Shown here: one piece after another, positions 1 to 13,070 of the stretch | Layout: the number at the start of each line of letters is the position of its first letter | Numbering within the stretch: position 1 is the stretch's first letter | DNA from: Oenanthe sinensis | Taxonomy: Eukaryota > Streptophyta > Magnoliopsida > Apiales > Apiaceae | Assembly (NCBI GenBank): GCA_028671895.1 | Contig: CM053810.1 | Location: 59,893,501 to 59,957,500 of the forward strand | Length of the DNA: 64,000 bases | Reading direction: 5' to 3' | Made by a program: the position numbers and the translations under genes | Notes under the pieces: model-generated | Told to the model about the DNA's origin: nothing | Databases searched by the model: none | What the model saw: the letters and a program-made list of their open reading frames with translations, nothing else

Positions 1-554
1 TCAAGTTTTAAAAGGACTTGAGATTCTTCTTTTCACAATCTGAGCTTTTTTTAAGCCTTTAGGTGTGTATTTTGCAGTACAAATCAAAAGTAGCCCATTT
101 ATGGAAAATGGGATCTGCTCTTTTCACATTTTATCATACCCAAATAATGGCAATACTAGTCTGTAATTATGTATCTGTAAGGTAATGATAATAATAATAA
201 TAATAATAATAATAATAGTTACATAAATTAATTGTTTAATTATAATTAGATATGCATAAGTACATGTTTGTTATGATCCTTCTGTGAAAGAACCAAACAA
301 GTTGAAGATGTGATTTTATAGTTCAGACCTCGTCTCTTATGCATAAATTGTACAAACACAATTCCAAATCTTATCATGTTTTGTCTGGTTTACTATTAGT
401 ACAGTAAGTACAGGTAAGAATATATTAATACTGAATCATTTTCTTCTTAGAATAAAATTAAATATTATCCCAATTCAAATTCTTTCTTTTTTTGGTACAG
501 GAGTGTTCTTGATTTGCTACAAATCTTATTCATTAGTCCATTACCGAGCCAAAG
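1..554 (+). promoter_or_regulatory. Upstream region and probable 5' UTR of the ELF4-like gene
   Basis: No protein gene is visible here. A (TAA)n microsatellite lies at about 184-217. A pyrimidine-rich stretch ending in TACAG near 500 looks like a 3' splice site, so the gene may have an intron in its 5' UTR; this is inference. The rest is AT-rich. Confidence 0.4.
184..217. repeat. (TAA)n microsatellite
   Basis: About eleven uninterrupted ATA/TAA units, roughly 340 bp upstream of the ELF4-like start codon. Likely polymorphic. Confidence 0.9.
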
Positions 555-896
555 ATGGAAAGAGATACATTTTCAGGCCTACGGAATGGAACTCAAGTGG
601 ATGGCAAGGTAGTCCAGACATTTCAAAAGAGTTTTGTTCAAGTTCAAAACATTTTGGATCAAAACAGGCTGTTAATCAATGAGATTAATCAAAATCACGA
701 GTCAAAAGTTCCTGATAATTTGAGCCGAAATGTCGGTTTAATCAGAGAGCTGAATAACAACATTAGGAGGGTGGTTGATCTTTATTCCGATCTTTCGAGC
801 AATTTCAGCAAATCCATGGATTCATCTGAAGGAGATTCAAGTGGTGGTTTGAGGTCTGATAGCAAAGCCGCTAACAAAAGAAATAGGCCTGGTTAA
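555..896 (+). CDS. ELF4-L3: ELF4-like protein (EARLY FLOWERING 4 family, DUF1313)
   Basis: A 113-residue, intronless ORF. Residues about 15-85 carry the family's single alpha-helical domain, with the typical stretches around VQNILDQNRLLINEIN and LIRELNNNIRRVVDLY. The tail is Ser/Gly-rich and basic, ending in KRNRPG. ELF4 acts in the nuclear evening complex with ELF3 and LUX to repress clock genes; the ELF4-LIKE paralogues are less well characterised. The length of about 113 residues and the MERDTFSGL start resemble the short L3/L4 subgroup rather than ELF4 itself. A single coding exon is normal for the family. The frame is open with no defects, so I take it as functional. The assignment to L3 rather than L4 is from memory of the family and less certain than the family call. 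Confidence 0.93.
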   Translation: MERDTFSGLRNGTQVDGKVVQTFQKSFVQVQNILDQNRLLINEINQNHESKVPDNLSRNVGLIRELNNNIRRVVDLYSDLSSNFSKSMDSSEGDSSGGLRSDSKAANKRNRPG

Positions 897-3800
897 TAAA
901 GCTTTCGCCTTTTCTTCCTGATCTTGATATTGTAACTGGTGGAAATGATAAAATGCACAATTTTCTCGAGGTAATCGGATATTATTATGATTAAATTGTG
1001 CACCCCATTTCTTCCTTGATAAAATTTCTAGCCTTCTTTAACATTTCTGGCAGAAATAGTAGCTCAAGTCTGTCACATTGTATATCTGTAATATGGATCT
1101 ACTTGAAAATCAGTCATGTTTTGTATCATTTTCAGCTTTCTCAATTTTCTCTACAATGTTTCAGATGACGAGTCACAGAGATTTGATCATATTATGTATA
1201 ATAATTTCTACAAAAGGTGATCTATGAGCTGTTATCTTCTTCCACTTTTTGTGTTTGTCAAAAGCAACTCATGATATAGTCATTTTTTTAGATTTCTCTA
1301 TCATTTGTTCTGTTGAAGTTTCTTCTACTTTTGGTGAAATTCCCCCATTACTTTTTTCCATATTCCAATTGAAGAACTGAAGTGGTGGCAGATATGCTGA
1401 TTTTAGTACTTTACCAAGAATTCAGAACTCTTTCTCTCTTCACATTTTCAACTGTAATATTCCTTGTCATATTCAAGATTTTTTATTTCCTTTGTGAATA
1501 CAGGAAGCCCGGTATATTTACCGCACTTAGGGTTAAGTTTTAATTTATTTTATCTTACCGTGAGAATTAGGAGCGATAAATATGCTCTGAAACAATAGGG
1601 GGAAAGCTGAATGTAGATAATCTTTTTATTTCCCAACCGCACCCTACCACAGGAACAGAATCTCAGATAAGAGATGATGGGGTTTTGACTAATAATATTA
1701 CTATGTTTTTTCATTGTTCTAACCCAACGAAAATCTAATAGATGGTATTGAAAAGGAAATTTATATGTAAACAACTGAGAATGAGGAGTGAAAAGTAGCT
1801 TTGGGTAGTTCAAAACAAAAGCATTACAGTTTCATGAGACAGACAGGTAGCATTTCTGAATAGTGACCTCCAACAACTTGACAGGGCCCCATCCCCTCAA
1901 GCCCTTCTTTTTTTCTCTTAAACTTGGAACTGAACTACTTACTACTGATCAGTGCATTATCTTTTCCTAGGGTTCTCTCTTTTTATTGGGTGCTTCATTG
2001 TTTTTTTATGAATTATCATCAATGCATTCTTTCTTTTGGATAGTTAAGTTTCATCTTCCATATCCAATCAAACACTTTGGGTGACTTAAAGGAGTGGTTG
2101 GTTCACACATTAAATGGTACTCTCTTATCTCTGTTACAATGTGTTTGAAAATGTAGGTTGGTTTAAGGTTTTATAACTAATAAACACATTACTCAAATAT
2201 CTTTGCCATTTATTTAGGAAGATGTTATTTTCGGAATTCGAAACAACAAATTTCAAACAATAGACTTCCTGTATCTTTAAACTTTTAGTCTTATTTAATT
2301 TTTTATCATCAGATTAATTAAATTATTACAAGAATTTACATATTATTTTTTTACAATTTTAAAAATCTAAAAGATATATCTTAAAAGTAGATTGTATATG
2401 TTTTTAATAATATAATTTTTTCACTATAATATATATATATATATATAATTTAATTAATTTAACCAGAAAAGAAATAAGACAAAAAAATTGGGATAAAAAA
2501 GTATATTATTCTTGCTAAAAAATTTGGTCCAAAAAGAAAACATTTCTTTTTTATTTATTCATATGGGTAATTAGTGGTTTTCCACTGTATATGTTCTTTA
2601 TTTAACCTGTGTGGAAAGGTAGTGGTTTACTGCTTTATATTTTCTAAATTTTCCTGTCAGAGTTTTGAGAAAGTACGAAGAGAAATTTATTTGAAATTCA
2701 TAAAACATTTTTCTTTTTTTGAAAACTCATAAAACGCGATTTAATATCTGTCAAAAAGGCATGCATGCATGCATGAAATTATTTGGAACATGCAGGGAAA
2801 ATAAAAAAGAATGTTTGTCACGTTCTTTTTAGTCTCGTAGAGTTCTATGAATCTATGCCCAAATAATAATATCTCTTCTTAGACTTTCATGAATCTTAAT
2901 AATTGTCAAGTATTTTCTTTCATGAACTCTCTTGTTGTGAGCCTGTGACACAATTATCCCTTATAGCATGATTGGATACAATATTTTCATCTCTATATGA
3001 TTATAATATATAGTTTTTTGAATGTGTATTATTTGTTGACTAATAATACAATAATATTTAAAGTATAAATAGCATCCTACTCTGTTCATATTAAAAAACC
3101 GGCCGCCCACCAAAAATATATTCTTTCAGTTTTATTTGAACACGAAGTTTAAGGGAAAAATTTTAAAAAATAATTAAGTTGGGACATTTATTAAAACTAG
3201 TTAAAAAAATATGTATATAAAAATATTAGAAGTTATAAAAAATGAATAAAAAATGAATGGGATAAAAGAATACATTCCTTCACAATACAAGTTGGAATGG
3301 CTATCATGCTCCTGGATACTTCTTTTAGACTTTGTTAACAATTTTCATAATTTTAAAGTTAATAATAAATAATTTTCAATATCTATCTAATTATTAATTC
3401 CTGGACTAGATTATCATGTAAACTTTAGAACACCCCATTCCCGTCTTATTTGTTTATATAAATGATAAGTCTTACAACTCTTATGGGTTGTCCATTTAAA
3501 TAAGCATCTACTTGTAATTTAGGTGTACTTTAGCTTTAATCCTATCAAACAAGCCAGCAAATCTAAAACATATAATATTACTAAGTTCCACCATATAGAA
3601 CAACACTAACTATGATAAACTAATAATTAATAAATTAATAATAGAAAAGGCACAGTCATTAACAAGGTACGTAATCATAAGGGTGCTAAAAGATCAGATC
3701 AGTTGGTCCCCATATTCAGGCCAAGACAAATTAAACATGCTACAAAACATGACATGTGAAGGGGGAATCTACTTTCCCCTCTTTCCTTCCTTTTTGTTCC

Positions 3801-6589
3801 TTGCAATTCCAGCAATTAGGCATGTAAACCATTACCATCTGCTCCCAGCTCTATCAAATATAATTCACTATATTCCACTCATCAAATATAATTCGAAAAG
3901 TATAAAATGCACGTAAATAATACCCGTAACAGGTTATTTATATGCACATTTTTAGTTAATAATTAAGCTTATGTTATTGAGACCAAAAGGTTCTCATGTG
4001 AATTTAAAAGACTCGGTCTAATATATCAAATAATAATTTGTTATCCACTTTCAAAGATAGATTGTAATTTAAAAACAAAGAATTCTTTTAGATTTTAAAT
4101 TCTAACAGAGTAGAAACTCAAAAAGAACAATAGAAAGAAACCGCTAGTTTTTTTTCAGGACAGACATTTTCACTCTTGTTAGCCAGTCCCGGTTCCATTC
4201 ACGGAATAGGGCGTCTTGCTTTATGTTACTATAAACTTTGTAATGTGTTGATAGACTTGTGTAAATGTGTATAACTAGTTAGTTTAACATTTTTATTGAT
4301 ATAGTAAGATCTAATTTTATGTTCTCTGTGTCTAAGTAACCATGTCAATATGTCATCCATGTGCCCCATGCTTAAGAGTGATTAATGATGACCTACTAAT
4401 TACTGTATAAATTAAACAGCATGCAATCATGACAATGATGCTCAAAAAGGCCACTTCTATCGAGATGCGAGCTTGTTTTGGGAATTCACAATTTCACATG
4501 TTACTCTATGTTAATTCTAATCTAATGATGTTCCTCCTCTATCCAAATTATGTGTTTTGTTTGAATTTTTGTCATCAAATTAATTAAAATTTAATTGAAA
4601 ATTGTATATATATATATATAACTAAATAATATACTTAATCTATTCTAATACGTAATTTTTAATTTTTAAGATTATTAAATAAGAATTTTACCTTTTAATC
4701 AAAATTTAACTAAATTAAACATAAAAAATAAAAGAAACAACTATTTTACACTAAAACACTAAAAATAGTGTATCTTTTAAATTTATTTTAATTTAAAATT
4801 CTCTCCCATAACGCACTATAATAATAAAAAAAATTATATCAAATTTAGTATCAAATATTTATTTGATATAAGTTTTACATCCACAGTAAACTCTCATTAT
4901 ATCCTATATATAATATGAGTAAAAAGGATCGATTTTTAACAAATACATAATATTATATACTAATTATTTATAAGTTATAATTGTTATTAAAATTCCTAAC
5001 AATTATAATTTTTATTATCTCGCTTCATATTATAACTCAAAATATATGTTAGTAATATATAAACTTGAATTTAAAGAGATATTTAGGAGTTAAATTAAAA
5101 AGAAAATTCGTAATTATTGTGCTCTTTACACGATCACATTGTTTGGCCATATTTTGAATTTTAAAAATTAGAATTGGACGAATTTACAACTAATGCGAAA
5201 CTTACAAAATTATCTTTAATTATCAGGTGGTCCAACATCCAAAATCCAACTAGAACAGCTCGTAATCTAGACAGAAAAGACAGTTAAAAATTTTTATCGG
5301 AGAATTCTATTCCGCTTAAGAAACCTTTTTATAATTGATTTAAAACATTAAAACCCGTTTTATATTAGATTTGTATATAGACATGTCATATATCAGACAT
5401 TATTATGTATTATTATTATAGTAGAGTAGAGATAGTATCATGGTTTTACATAGAGAGAGATAGAGGGAGGTTGTGAATTTTTTTTTGTGAGAGGGATGAT
5501 TAAAGTTTTTCTTATACAAATTTTTTCTATAAAAATATTTAATATATTATATAAGATATTGGGGTGACTTTATACGGACAACCAGTTAGGTGAAATTATT
5601 ATATTGAGAGCCCAGAAACCTTATTAATTCATTGGTTTGTATCAAATGAAATAATTTAGGTTTTTAAAAAGATAATTATTTGAGTTCCCCCGCTAAGAGT
5701 TCAACATTAGCCTAATTTTATTTTGTTGTTACACATACTTTGAATCATTCTATTTGATAAATAAAATAAAATAAAATAAATATAAATTATAATACCTGGG
5801 GAAAATTATATATGAGATTAAAATATCATAAATTATAATACTTGAGGAAAATCAATTTATATATTAGAAAATTATATTGAATTAATTTTTAATAACTGAG
5901 GACTACTGTTAATTATTTTTATAATTAAAAGTCATTTATATTTTTAAAAGAATGTTATTATACAGGTTGAATTGTCATGACACGCATTAAGTATTAATAT
6001 TGAGTGATATATTTGGTTCAATAAAGAATCTCTCATATATTAGTATAAAAAATTGTGATGTAAAACTTACTATGACGGTAATTGTTATGTATCGTTTTAT
6101 TTTTTAATACTAACTTAAAGTTTAAATCTCATTAGTAATATGGTAATGTTTATTATTTATTGATGCAATGTTTAAATTATAAATATTTATAAATTACAAT
6201 TAATACTATATTATTGAAAATCTAATAACATAAAAAACTTATTCAAATGAATAAATATTATCATATTATTAACATATACGTATATATTATATCTCATATA
6301 CCATAATATCTATTAAATTTTATATAAAATTAATATAATAGAGATCTTATCAAAAATATATTTAATTCTAATATTTATAATCTTAAATATAATAGATATT
6401 AAAAAATCATGTTCATAATATTTCGAATCACAAAATTTTATGTGCATATTTTTTTAAATATTTTATAATTTTCTTATTTATATTTACTTCGGTTGATGTA
6501 AAAATATATAAGTTAAATAAGTTAAAAACTAATATAATTATAATATATTAAGACTTTTTAAAATTATAAAATTATTAATAATTTAATTA

Positions 6590-6631
6590 ATAAAACAAAA
6601 TATCTATATATCGCACGGATTAAAATCTAGT
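6590..6631 (+). mobile_element. Helitron-like 3' terminus
   Basis: The segment ends in cgcacggattaaaatCTAG followed by T. That matches the general pattern of plant Helitron 3' ends: a GC-rich near-palindrome, then CTRR at an A|T target. No 5' end or coding sequence could be tied to it, so only the terminus is called. Confidence 0.35.
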
Positions 6632-8778
6632 ATTTATTATGAAAATAAATATATTCTTGTAGGTTTCATTTATAACGTTTTATATCTAAATAATTAATTA
6701 ATTTTCAATAAACAGGAAAAATATGTTTTTTTATATAAAAAATTGTATGATATATAGTGTTTTAAAATACGATGATTAATTTGATTAATCGATAGATGAC
6801 GAGTACTCTTCAATTAAACGAAAATTGGATCAAATAATATTTTTTTCCAAAAATCGTACAAAACGGGGAATTTGGGTTTAAATGATCAAAATATATTAAT
6901 AAATAAAAAATGTTAAAATAATAATTAAAAACAGAAAGTCGAAATTTATAATGGATATGGGTTATATAACTCTAGTTTTTCTCGGATCATGAGAGCTAAT
7001 AAATTTTATATTAGCAGCCTTGTAATTATATATGTTTATATTGCATAAACCATTTAAATATTAATAATGAATGATTTTTTTTAAAAAAATTAAGACCTAA
7101 ATATCAGTATGAATCAATGATATGTGATATCTTTTTTAAATTTTATGATTATTTCGTGATATTTAAATATAATTATATATTATTATTTAATTAATTAAAT
7201 TGTCTCTTATTAATATTCCGATTAATTAATTCAATTAACCATTGATTATCTGATTAGGCACTTTTGCCGATAATTTTAATTTCCAACTTTTAAAACACTG
7301 GTTATGAGTGATAATATCGTGGAGTGGCAGTGATGTACTTGTACGTAATTGTGCTTTGGACGAGTTCTCAGAATATTGATCTTGATTTTTATTTTAGAGA
7401 TTAATTTGTCGTTTATTTAACATATGAATACCTATCAAGTTAAATTTTTTGGGAAGAAAATTTTGAGTTGTTTGATTGAATAAAATAAGTGAAGTCTAAT
7501 TTTCTTAGAAACTTTAAACATGTATAATATGTGCACAACCTGATATTTGGAGTGCCCTATACAGAATTTAAAAAAAGTGTCCTAATAATTAACAAAAATA
7601 AAAGTTGATGAAATAATAAAAATTAATTGACAGTTGTAAAAAAATACAATGACTAAAATGCATAAAATAATTTTATTACATAAAGAAAATCGTAAAGAAA
7701 TAAAACAAGTACATAGGTTATATAAATTATCTGAAAATTGATCTTCTAACATTTTTTGAAGCAAACTCGCTAATAATATTTTTATAGTCAACATTTTATA
7801 GCAAACTAATTTATATTTAAACTTGTTTAAAATTGTATTATTGTATAAACTCATTATTCAATTTATTTTATATTTAAATTGATTTATTTCATATAATATA
7901 TATACATTAAAAATAGATATAATTTAAAATAAATTAATTACCTAAAGGTTGAATCATTACTTGGATGATATAATATTGTATATGTTGTCAAAAAAAAATT
8001 AGTGTACATATTTAAATTAATTAACTTTAATGAAATCATTAAAACTAGTAATTAAAGAGAGCTAGCGAAACTTCCCAATACAAATATTTATTTCTATTAA
8101 TATATTTTATATATCAGTGTTTCTAGAATTTATGTTACTTATTCAATATAATAATTAAAAATTATTTAAATATAAAATATTTTTTAATCTTTTTTTTATT
8201 TACAATTATTAAAATTCAAAAATAAAAATTATAGTTTTTTACTATGTTTTTTCATTTCAATATACATTATACATGTATATACACATACTTGGGGAAAAAA
8301 TATGCCCTAGTTTATTGAGGGGCTGTGCGGTCGAACAACTCTCACACCCTCGAAACCGGCTCTTTCAGGGTCGTTCCTGACTCATCAGAGGCTCCGAGAC
8401 GAAAATTTTAAATGAACCTCTAATTTTTTTTTCTCAACATAATTATAAAAAAATTATATAATATAATAAAAGTTTACGGTAAAATTTTTCAAATTTTCAC
8501 TTAATTTCCACCGAATTTTTATCAAGTTTGCTTGAAAAATCTATTTTTTTCATTAATAGAATTATCTATAACTCATCTTTGTGACTCTTATAACTTATAA
8601 ACTCGTTTCATTTTTTCTCTTTTCACATCTAGATAATTGTTTTTTAGGTAACATCATATAAATCAAAAATAAAAATATTGAATTATAAAGAAGTAATAAC
8701 ACCCAAAATAGATAGCTCGGATCCAAAATTCTAACTAAAAGTTTGAAAAATAATGAATATTTACATCAAAATAAAGAC

Positions 8779-8818
<40 letters not shown>

Positions 8819-8820
8819 CA
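8779..8820. repeat. (TA)n microsatellite
   Basis: About 40 bp of TA repeats with one TG interruption. Confidence 0.9.
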
Positions 8821-9005
8821 TCTACATGAGTATTGAGTCATAAAATATAAGTTTAAAGACAAAATGTTACATGATTAGGACTTTTCAATTCTTGCACAAT
8901 CGCCCCGTAGATTACCATTGTTTTGATACAATATATATATAACTGAATAACAGTTCAATTCTTATTTTATTTTTTAATAATGAATTATCTAATTTTTTTA
9001 GAATA

Positions 9006-9053
9006 CACACACACACATACATATATATATGTGTGTGTGTGTGTGTGTGTTTG
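9006..9053. repeat. Compound (AC)n-(AT)n-(GT)n palindromic microsatellite
   Basis: An AC run, a short AT run and a GT run in succession. The AC and GT arms are complementary, so the tract can fold into a perfect hairpin with the AT run at its centre. It lies directly beside the 313-bp tandem duplication. Confidence 0.85.
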
Positions 9054-9059
9054 AAAAAA

Positions 9060-9670
9060 ATTGAAAAAATATGTCCCTTAAATTTTTGGATCCCGGGCCG
9101 TCGCCCCCTCTACCCCTCCCTCAAGGCCGACCCTGAGCTCTTTATATGTGAGAAGTTTTTACCTGCTAGCGCGCAACCGCTTTTTATCCGTTGTTGCTTG
9201 CTGCTTGCAGGCTCTCTCCGCTGTTAAGTCCATTTGAGCGAAACTTGTGGCCAGCTCGATCAAACCAAGGTGATATCCATGGTATAAAAAACTTTTCTGT
9301 TTATAGAAAGATCCCCTGTATATATATAGATAGAATAGATGTTTATTAGATTTGCCCCTATATATTTAAAAAAAATGGAAAAATATGTCCTTTAAATTTT
9401 TGGATCCCGGGCCGTCGCCCCCCTGCCCCTCCCTCAGGGCCGGCCCTGGGCTCTTTATATGTGAGAAGTTTTACCTGATAGCGCGCAATCGCTTTTTAGC
9501 CGTTGTTGCTTGCTGCTTGCAGACTCCCTTTGCTGTTAAGTCCATTTGAGCGAAACTTGTGGCCAGTTCGATCAAACCAAGGTGATATCCATGGTATAAA
9601 AAACTTTTCTGTTTATAGAGAGATCCCTGTATATATATAAATAGAATAGATGTTCATTAGATTTGCCCAT
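9060..9670. repeat. Two-copy tandem duplication, period about 313 bp
   Basis: Copy 1 (about 9060-9372) and copy 2 (about 9373-9670) match almost throughout, including the block at 9071 repeated at 9385 and the block at 9138 repeated at 9451. Both are GC-richer than their surroundings. Copy 2 contains the palindrome CAGGGCCGGCCCTG near 9434, a sequence often seen at the ends of plant hAT-type elements; copy 1 has a mutated version. This is probably a rearranged mobile-element fragment. No coding frame is conserved. Confidence 0.75.
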
Positions 9671-10265
9671 ATCGTGCCCTGGTAATTTAAATATTTGATT
9701 AATTTAAATCCCCACATAAATAATCAAATAACTTTTCTCATTTCGTATTAATTTTAAATATCAAGGTACTTGTACTTTTTAAGATTATTTTACATAATTT
9801 TTCTGAGACTGAAAAAAATTCTCATATAAATATATAAGAATGTCATTGTAATTATAACAATAATTATTATTAAATTATACTAAAAAAAACCTTACATCTC
9901 AAATAATTTTTCTAAAATAATCTCAAAAAAATATATTCTCTTTTATCTTAATCTTGATTAGAACTATAAAGGATTTGGAGTCAATCTGTTTTGAGATTTA
10001 ATAAGTACATATGGACTCTATTAAAATTGTCCCGTCTGATATTCACAATTATATGGACTATGGATTATGTCAACTTGCTGATACATGCAACGAAATGAGG
10101 TGAAATAAGTCTCATAAAATATTAAGATTAAAATGACTATTAGTTAGAGAAGTTGGAGTATGATGAGATAAAAGCTTGCGAGTTAAAAATGGACAATAAT
10201 TGAAGACATACATATAATGGGGATGATATTTGGGATGGGGACAGGGGTGTACTATTGGTTATTTT

Positions 10266-10505
10266 TGATAATTAGCGGTTAGCGGTTAGTGATAGTGAAT
10301 TAAATTAGTTATTTTGACTAGCGGATTGAATTAGATATTTTAATTAGCGGATTGAATTAATTGCTCTATATGAAATTGTTTGGTAATTAGCTATTTGTGA
10401 CACATTACAAGCCTCTAATGCAAAAAATTCCTAAAATTAGCTTGTCCAAAATTAATTTTTTCATCTCAATAAATTATTTAAATCAGTTAACTATCAAACA
10501 CTCAT
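10266..10505. mobile_element. hAT-like MITE candidate
   Basis: The left end (tttgataattagcgg) and the complement of the right end (gtttgatagttaactg) form imperfect terminal inverted repeats around an AT-rich core without an ORF. A sub-repeat (gcggattgaattar) occurs twice inside. No target-site duplication was confirmed. Confidence 0.4.
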
Positions 10506-10767
10506 GTCATGTTAAAGAATTTATATGATTAAATCTCTATTTTCTCTTAAACCTCTAATTTTGAATCAAACCTCTAACTTCCCGACAGGACCATGACCCC
10601 TCGATAGTTAAGTGTCACCTAATGGCATATCGTGTGACCAACATTCGCATCCAATCGTAACCGACTCATAAGTCATACCTCTTTTTTTAATCTTTTGCTC
10701 CGTTTGGATAATTTATTTTTTAAAAATAAATAATTAATTATGGTTTCAAAAAAAATTATTTTTTAGT

Positions 10768-10769
<2 letters not shown>

Positions 10770-10800
<31 letters not shown>
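10770..10800. repeat. (AT)n microsatellite
   Basis: About 31 bp of uninterrupted AT repeats. Confidence 0.9.
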
Positions 10801-10802
<2 letters not shown>

Positions 10803-12249
10803 TGAAAATAATTATTTATTGTCAGAAAATAAATTTAATCACACGAGAGTGCGAGACCTTTCTTTTGTATATCAAAACAAATAACTTTTAATATTTAAAT
10901 TTTATATAACTGAATAATTTTTAAACGTATATTTTTTTTCTATCGATTAAATAAGGGTTTATTGGACTTGTTAAATAAATAACTTTATATTTATTTTTTA
11001 ACTTTATAAAATAAATACTCCGAGATAGAGATCATTGAACAAGTTAGTGAAACTCTTATACTGGACAGGCCCGTTTTAACTTCTAAATAGATCTCACTTA
11101 GATCGTCCACCATGACCACGACTTGAATTGTCATGGGCAGTTTTGGGCTCTTCTAACGTATCATATATTTTATATTCCTTTCTGTCATTCTTAAAAATAA
11201 AATTTATTTCATGATGCATGTGTTTTCCCTATTTTGATAATAATTTTTTTGCAAATATAATGATATTACTAATTTTCTATGGGTTGGATTTTTCGGTAAA
11301 CAATTAATACATATATCTATTCCATTAAAATGGGGTAATTAAGGTTTTTAATTAGTACTATTTGAAGGACTCCACTGAATGACAATCATTTGTTTTCTTC
11401 TTACTAGAACTGAATGGGATGAATAAAAATCATTCAACCATTTTGAATCTAATGTTTTATGACTCTTAATGATTCAAATTGTCTAAAACGTTAAGCTTGA
11501 TTTTTCAAGTCGAGCGATTCGAAAATTGTATTTGTATTGTGAAGTAGGACCGTAGGAATACTATTTATCTCCAATTGCGTTACTTTTCAGTCACATGATT
11601 ATTTCTTTAATTAAAAAAACATCACATAAAATTATTATGTTTCATATATTAATTTTTTTAAAACAATTTGAATGATAAAATCAAAAACTTCAAAAGCATA
11701 TATAAATCAATATTGCCCATTAAAATTATGTTTTATTTATTTTGATGGCATCATTTAAATTAAATAATATTATTATATTACAAAAAGATAATAAAATTTA
11801 AAATTAATATATTATTATATTTATAATAATATTCACCTAATATTATTTAATTTATATTGAGGCAGAAACTATTAATACTTTAGGAGTTAAAGTATGCATG
11901 TTTTAATATCATATAACATGATAGTATTTTTTTAATTTTTTTTAATTTTTTATATTATTTAAGATAAACTAAATTTAAAAATTATAAAAATTAAATTAGC
12001 AAATAGTTATTTATAAAAGAAATAAATTTTATTTATTTCAATTAATTTTAAATATAATGTGATCAATATTATCTGTTTGACAATATATTTTAAAATAAAA
12101 AATGATAACATTCAGATAATTCAAATAGTAAATATATCAAACAATATTATTCATTAAGTATTCAGATTTCTTATTGAATCGAAATATTTAAAAAAATTAA
12201 TCATTCAGAAATTTTCATTTAGGTTTGTCAAATGACCCCTTATTTGATC

Positions 12250-13070
12250 TGAAATTTTTACATGTTTTGCTATATGCGAATTTGTATGGGGTAAGCGTGC
12301 CCTCTTATCTGTTAGGTCCGGTCAAGCCCTTCGTGTTTACTTGCTTTGGTTCATTGATGTTTTTGTCGCCTATGTCTGTCAATGCCTGTTGAAAACCACA
12401 GTTCTGTGTTCCACGAATTGCTTTTGTTGTGGAATTATGAGATATTCTTGATCTTATCTTGGAAGATACTTTTCATGTACTCTGACGGGTTGCCCTCGTT
12501 TAAGGGCTTAGAACGCGTCCTACATTTGTGACGGATCTAGTGCTGGCATCCAGTCAAGATAACCAGGGAAATATATGCAGTTGACCGACTAGATCCCACG
12601 GTTTTCGGGTTAACGTCAGATCCATGAAATCATTGGACCTTGTACTAAGATTTGACCTATCCAAACAAGTCCAAATGTAAAGACCTCTTCCAAGAAGGTT
12701 CCTATTGTCTATTCACTTGTCATTCCTTTGACTACTATGATTCGAATAGGAAACTATTTTTTTATTGGGCCTATGCTTTGCCAAAACTACGTGATATTGA
12801 TCATCTATTTTGTCTATAAATAGAAGTATGTAGGCACAGTGTTGGGGGTCAGAAAGATTAGAGTACACAGCCGTTGATATTTTTCTCTGACAAACAAAAC
12901 TTTAGTTATTCGAAAACATAGCAATCTCAGCCCCCAATCTCATGCAAACCACCGCGCTCCGGTGATATTCAGTCTTGTTTGTTCTTTTTCCTGTAAAAAA
13001 TCTCGATCTTTGTTGATTCTCGTATTTCTCCATCAACATGTTTCTTTCGTAGATCTCTCAAATAAAATAA
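12250..13070 (+). mobile_element. LTR-like or promoter-like segment of unknown origin
   Basis: The segment is less AT-rich than its surroundings. It carries a good TATA box (ctataaatag, about 12814-12823) followed by about 200 bp resembling a transcribed leader rich in CT and TTG runs. The layout (GC-richer U3-like part, TATA, pyrimidine-rich tail) resembles a solo LTR. I could not fix the TG/CA ends or a target-site duplication, and no gene starts just downstream. Confidence 0.3.

Noticed and set aside
1550..1813. 87-residue minus-strand ORF downstream of the ELF4-like gene
   Set aside because: Composition is like random AT-rich translation, and no motif or splice context supports it.
6601..6631. 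A complete Helitron ending near 6631
   Set aside because: Only the 3' terminus is suggestive; the hairpin is weak and no 5' end or coding sequence could be found, so I call just the terminus with low confidence.
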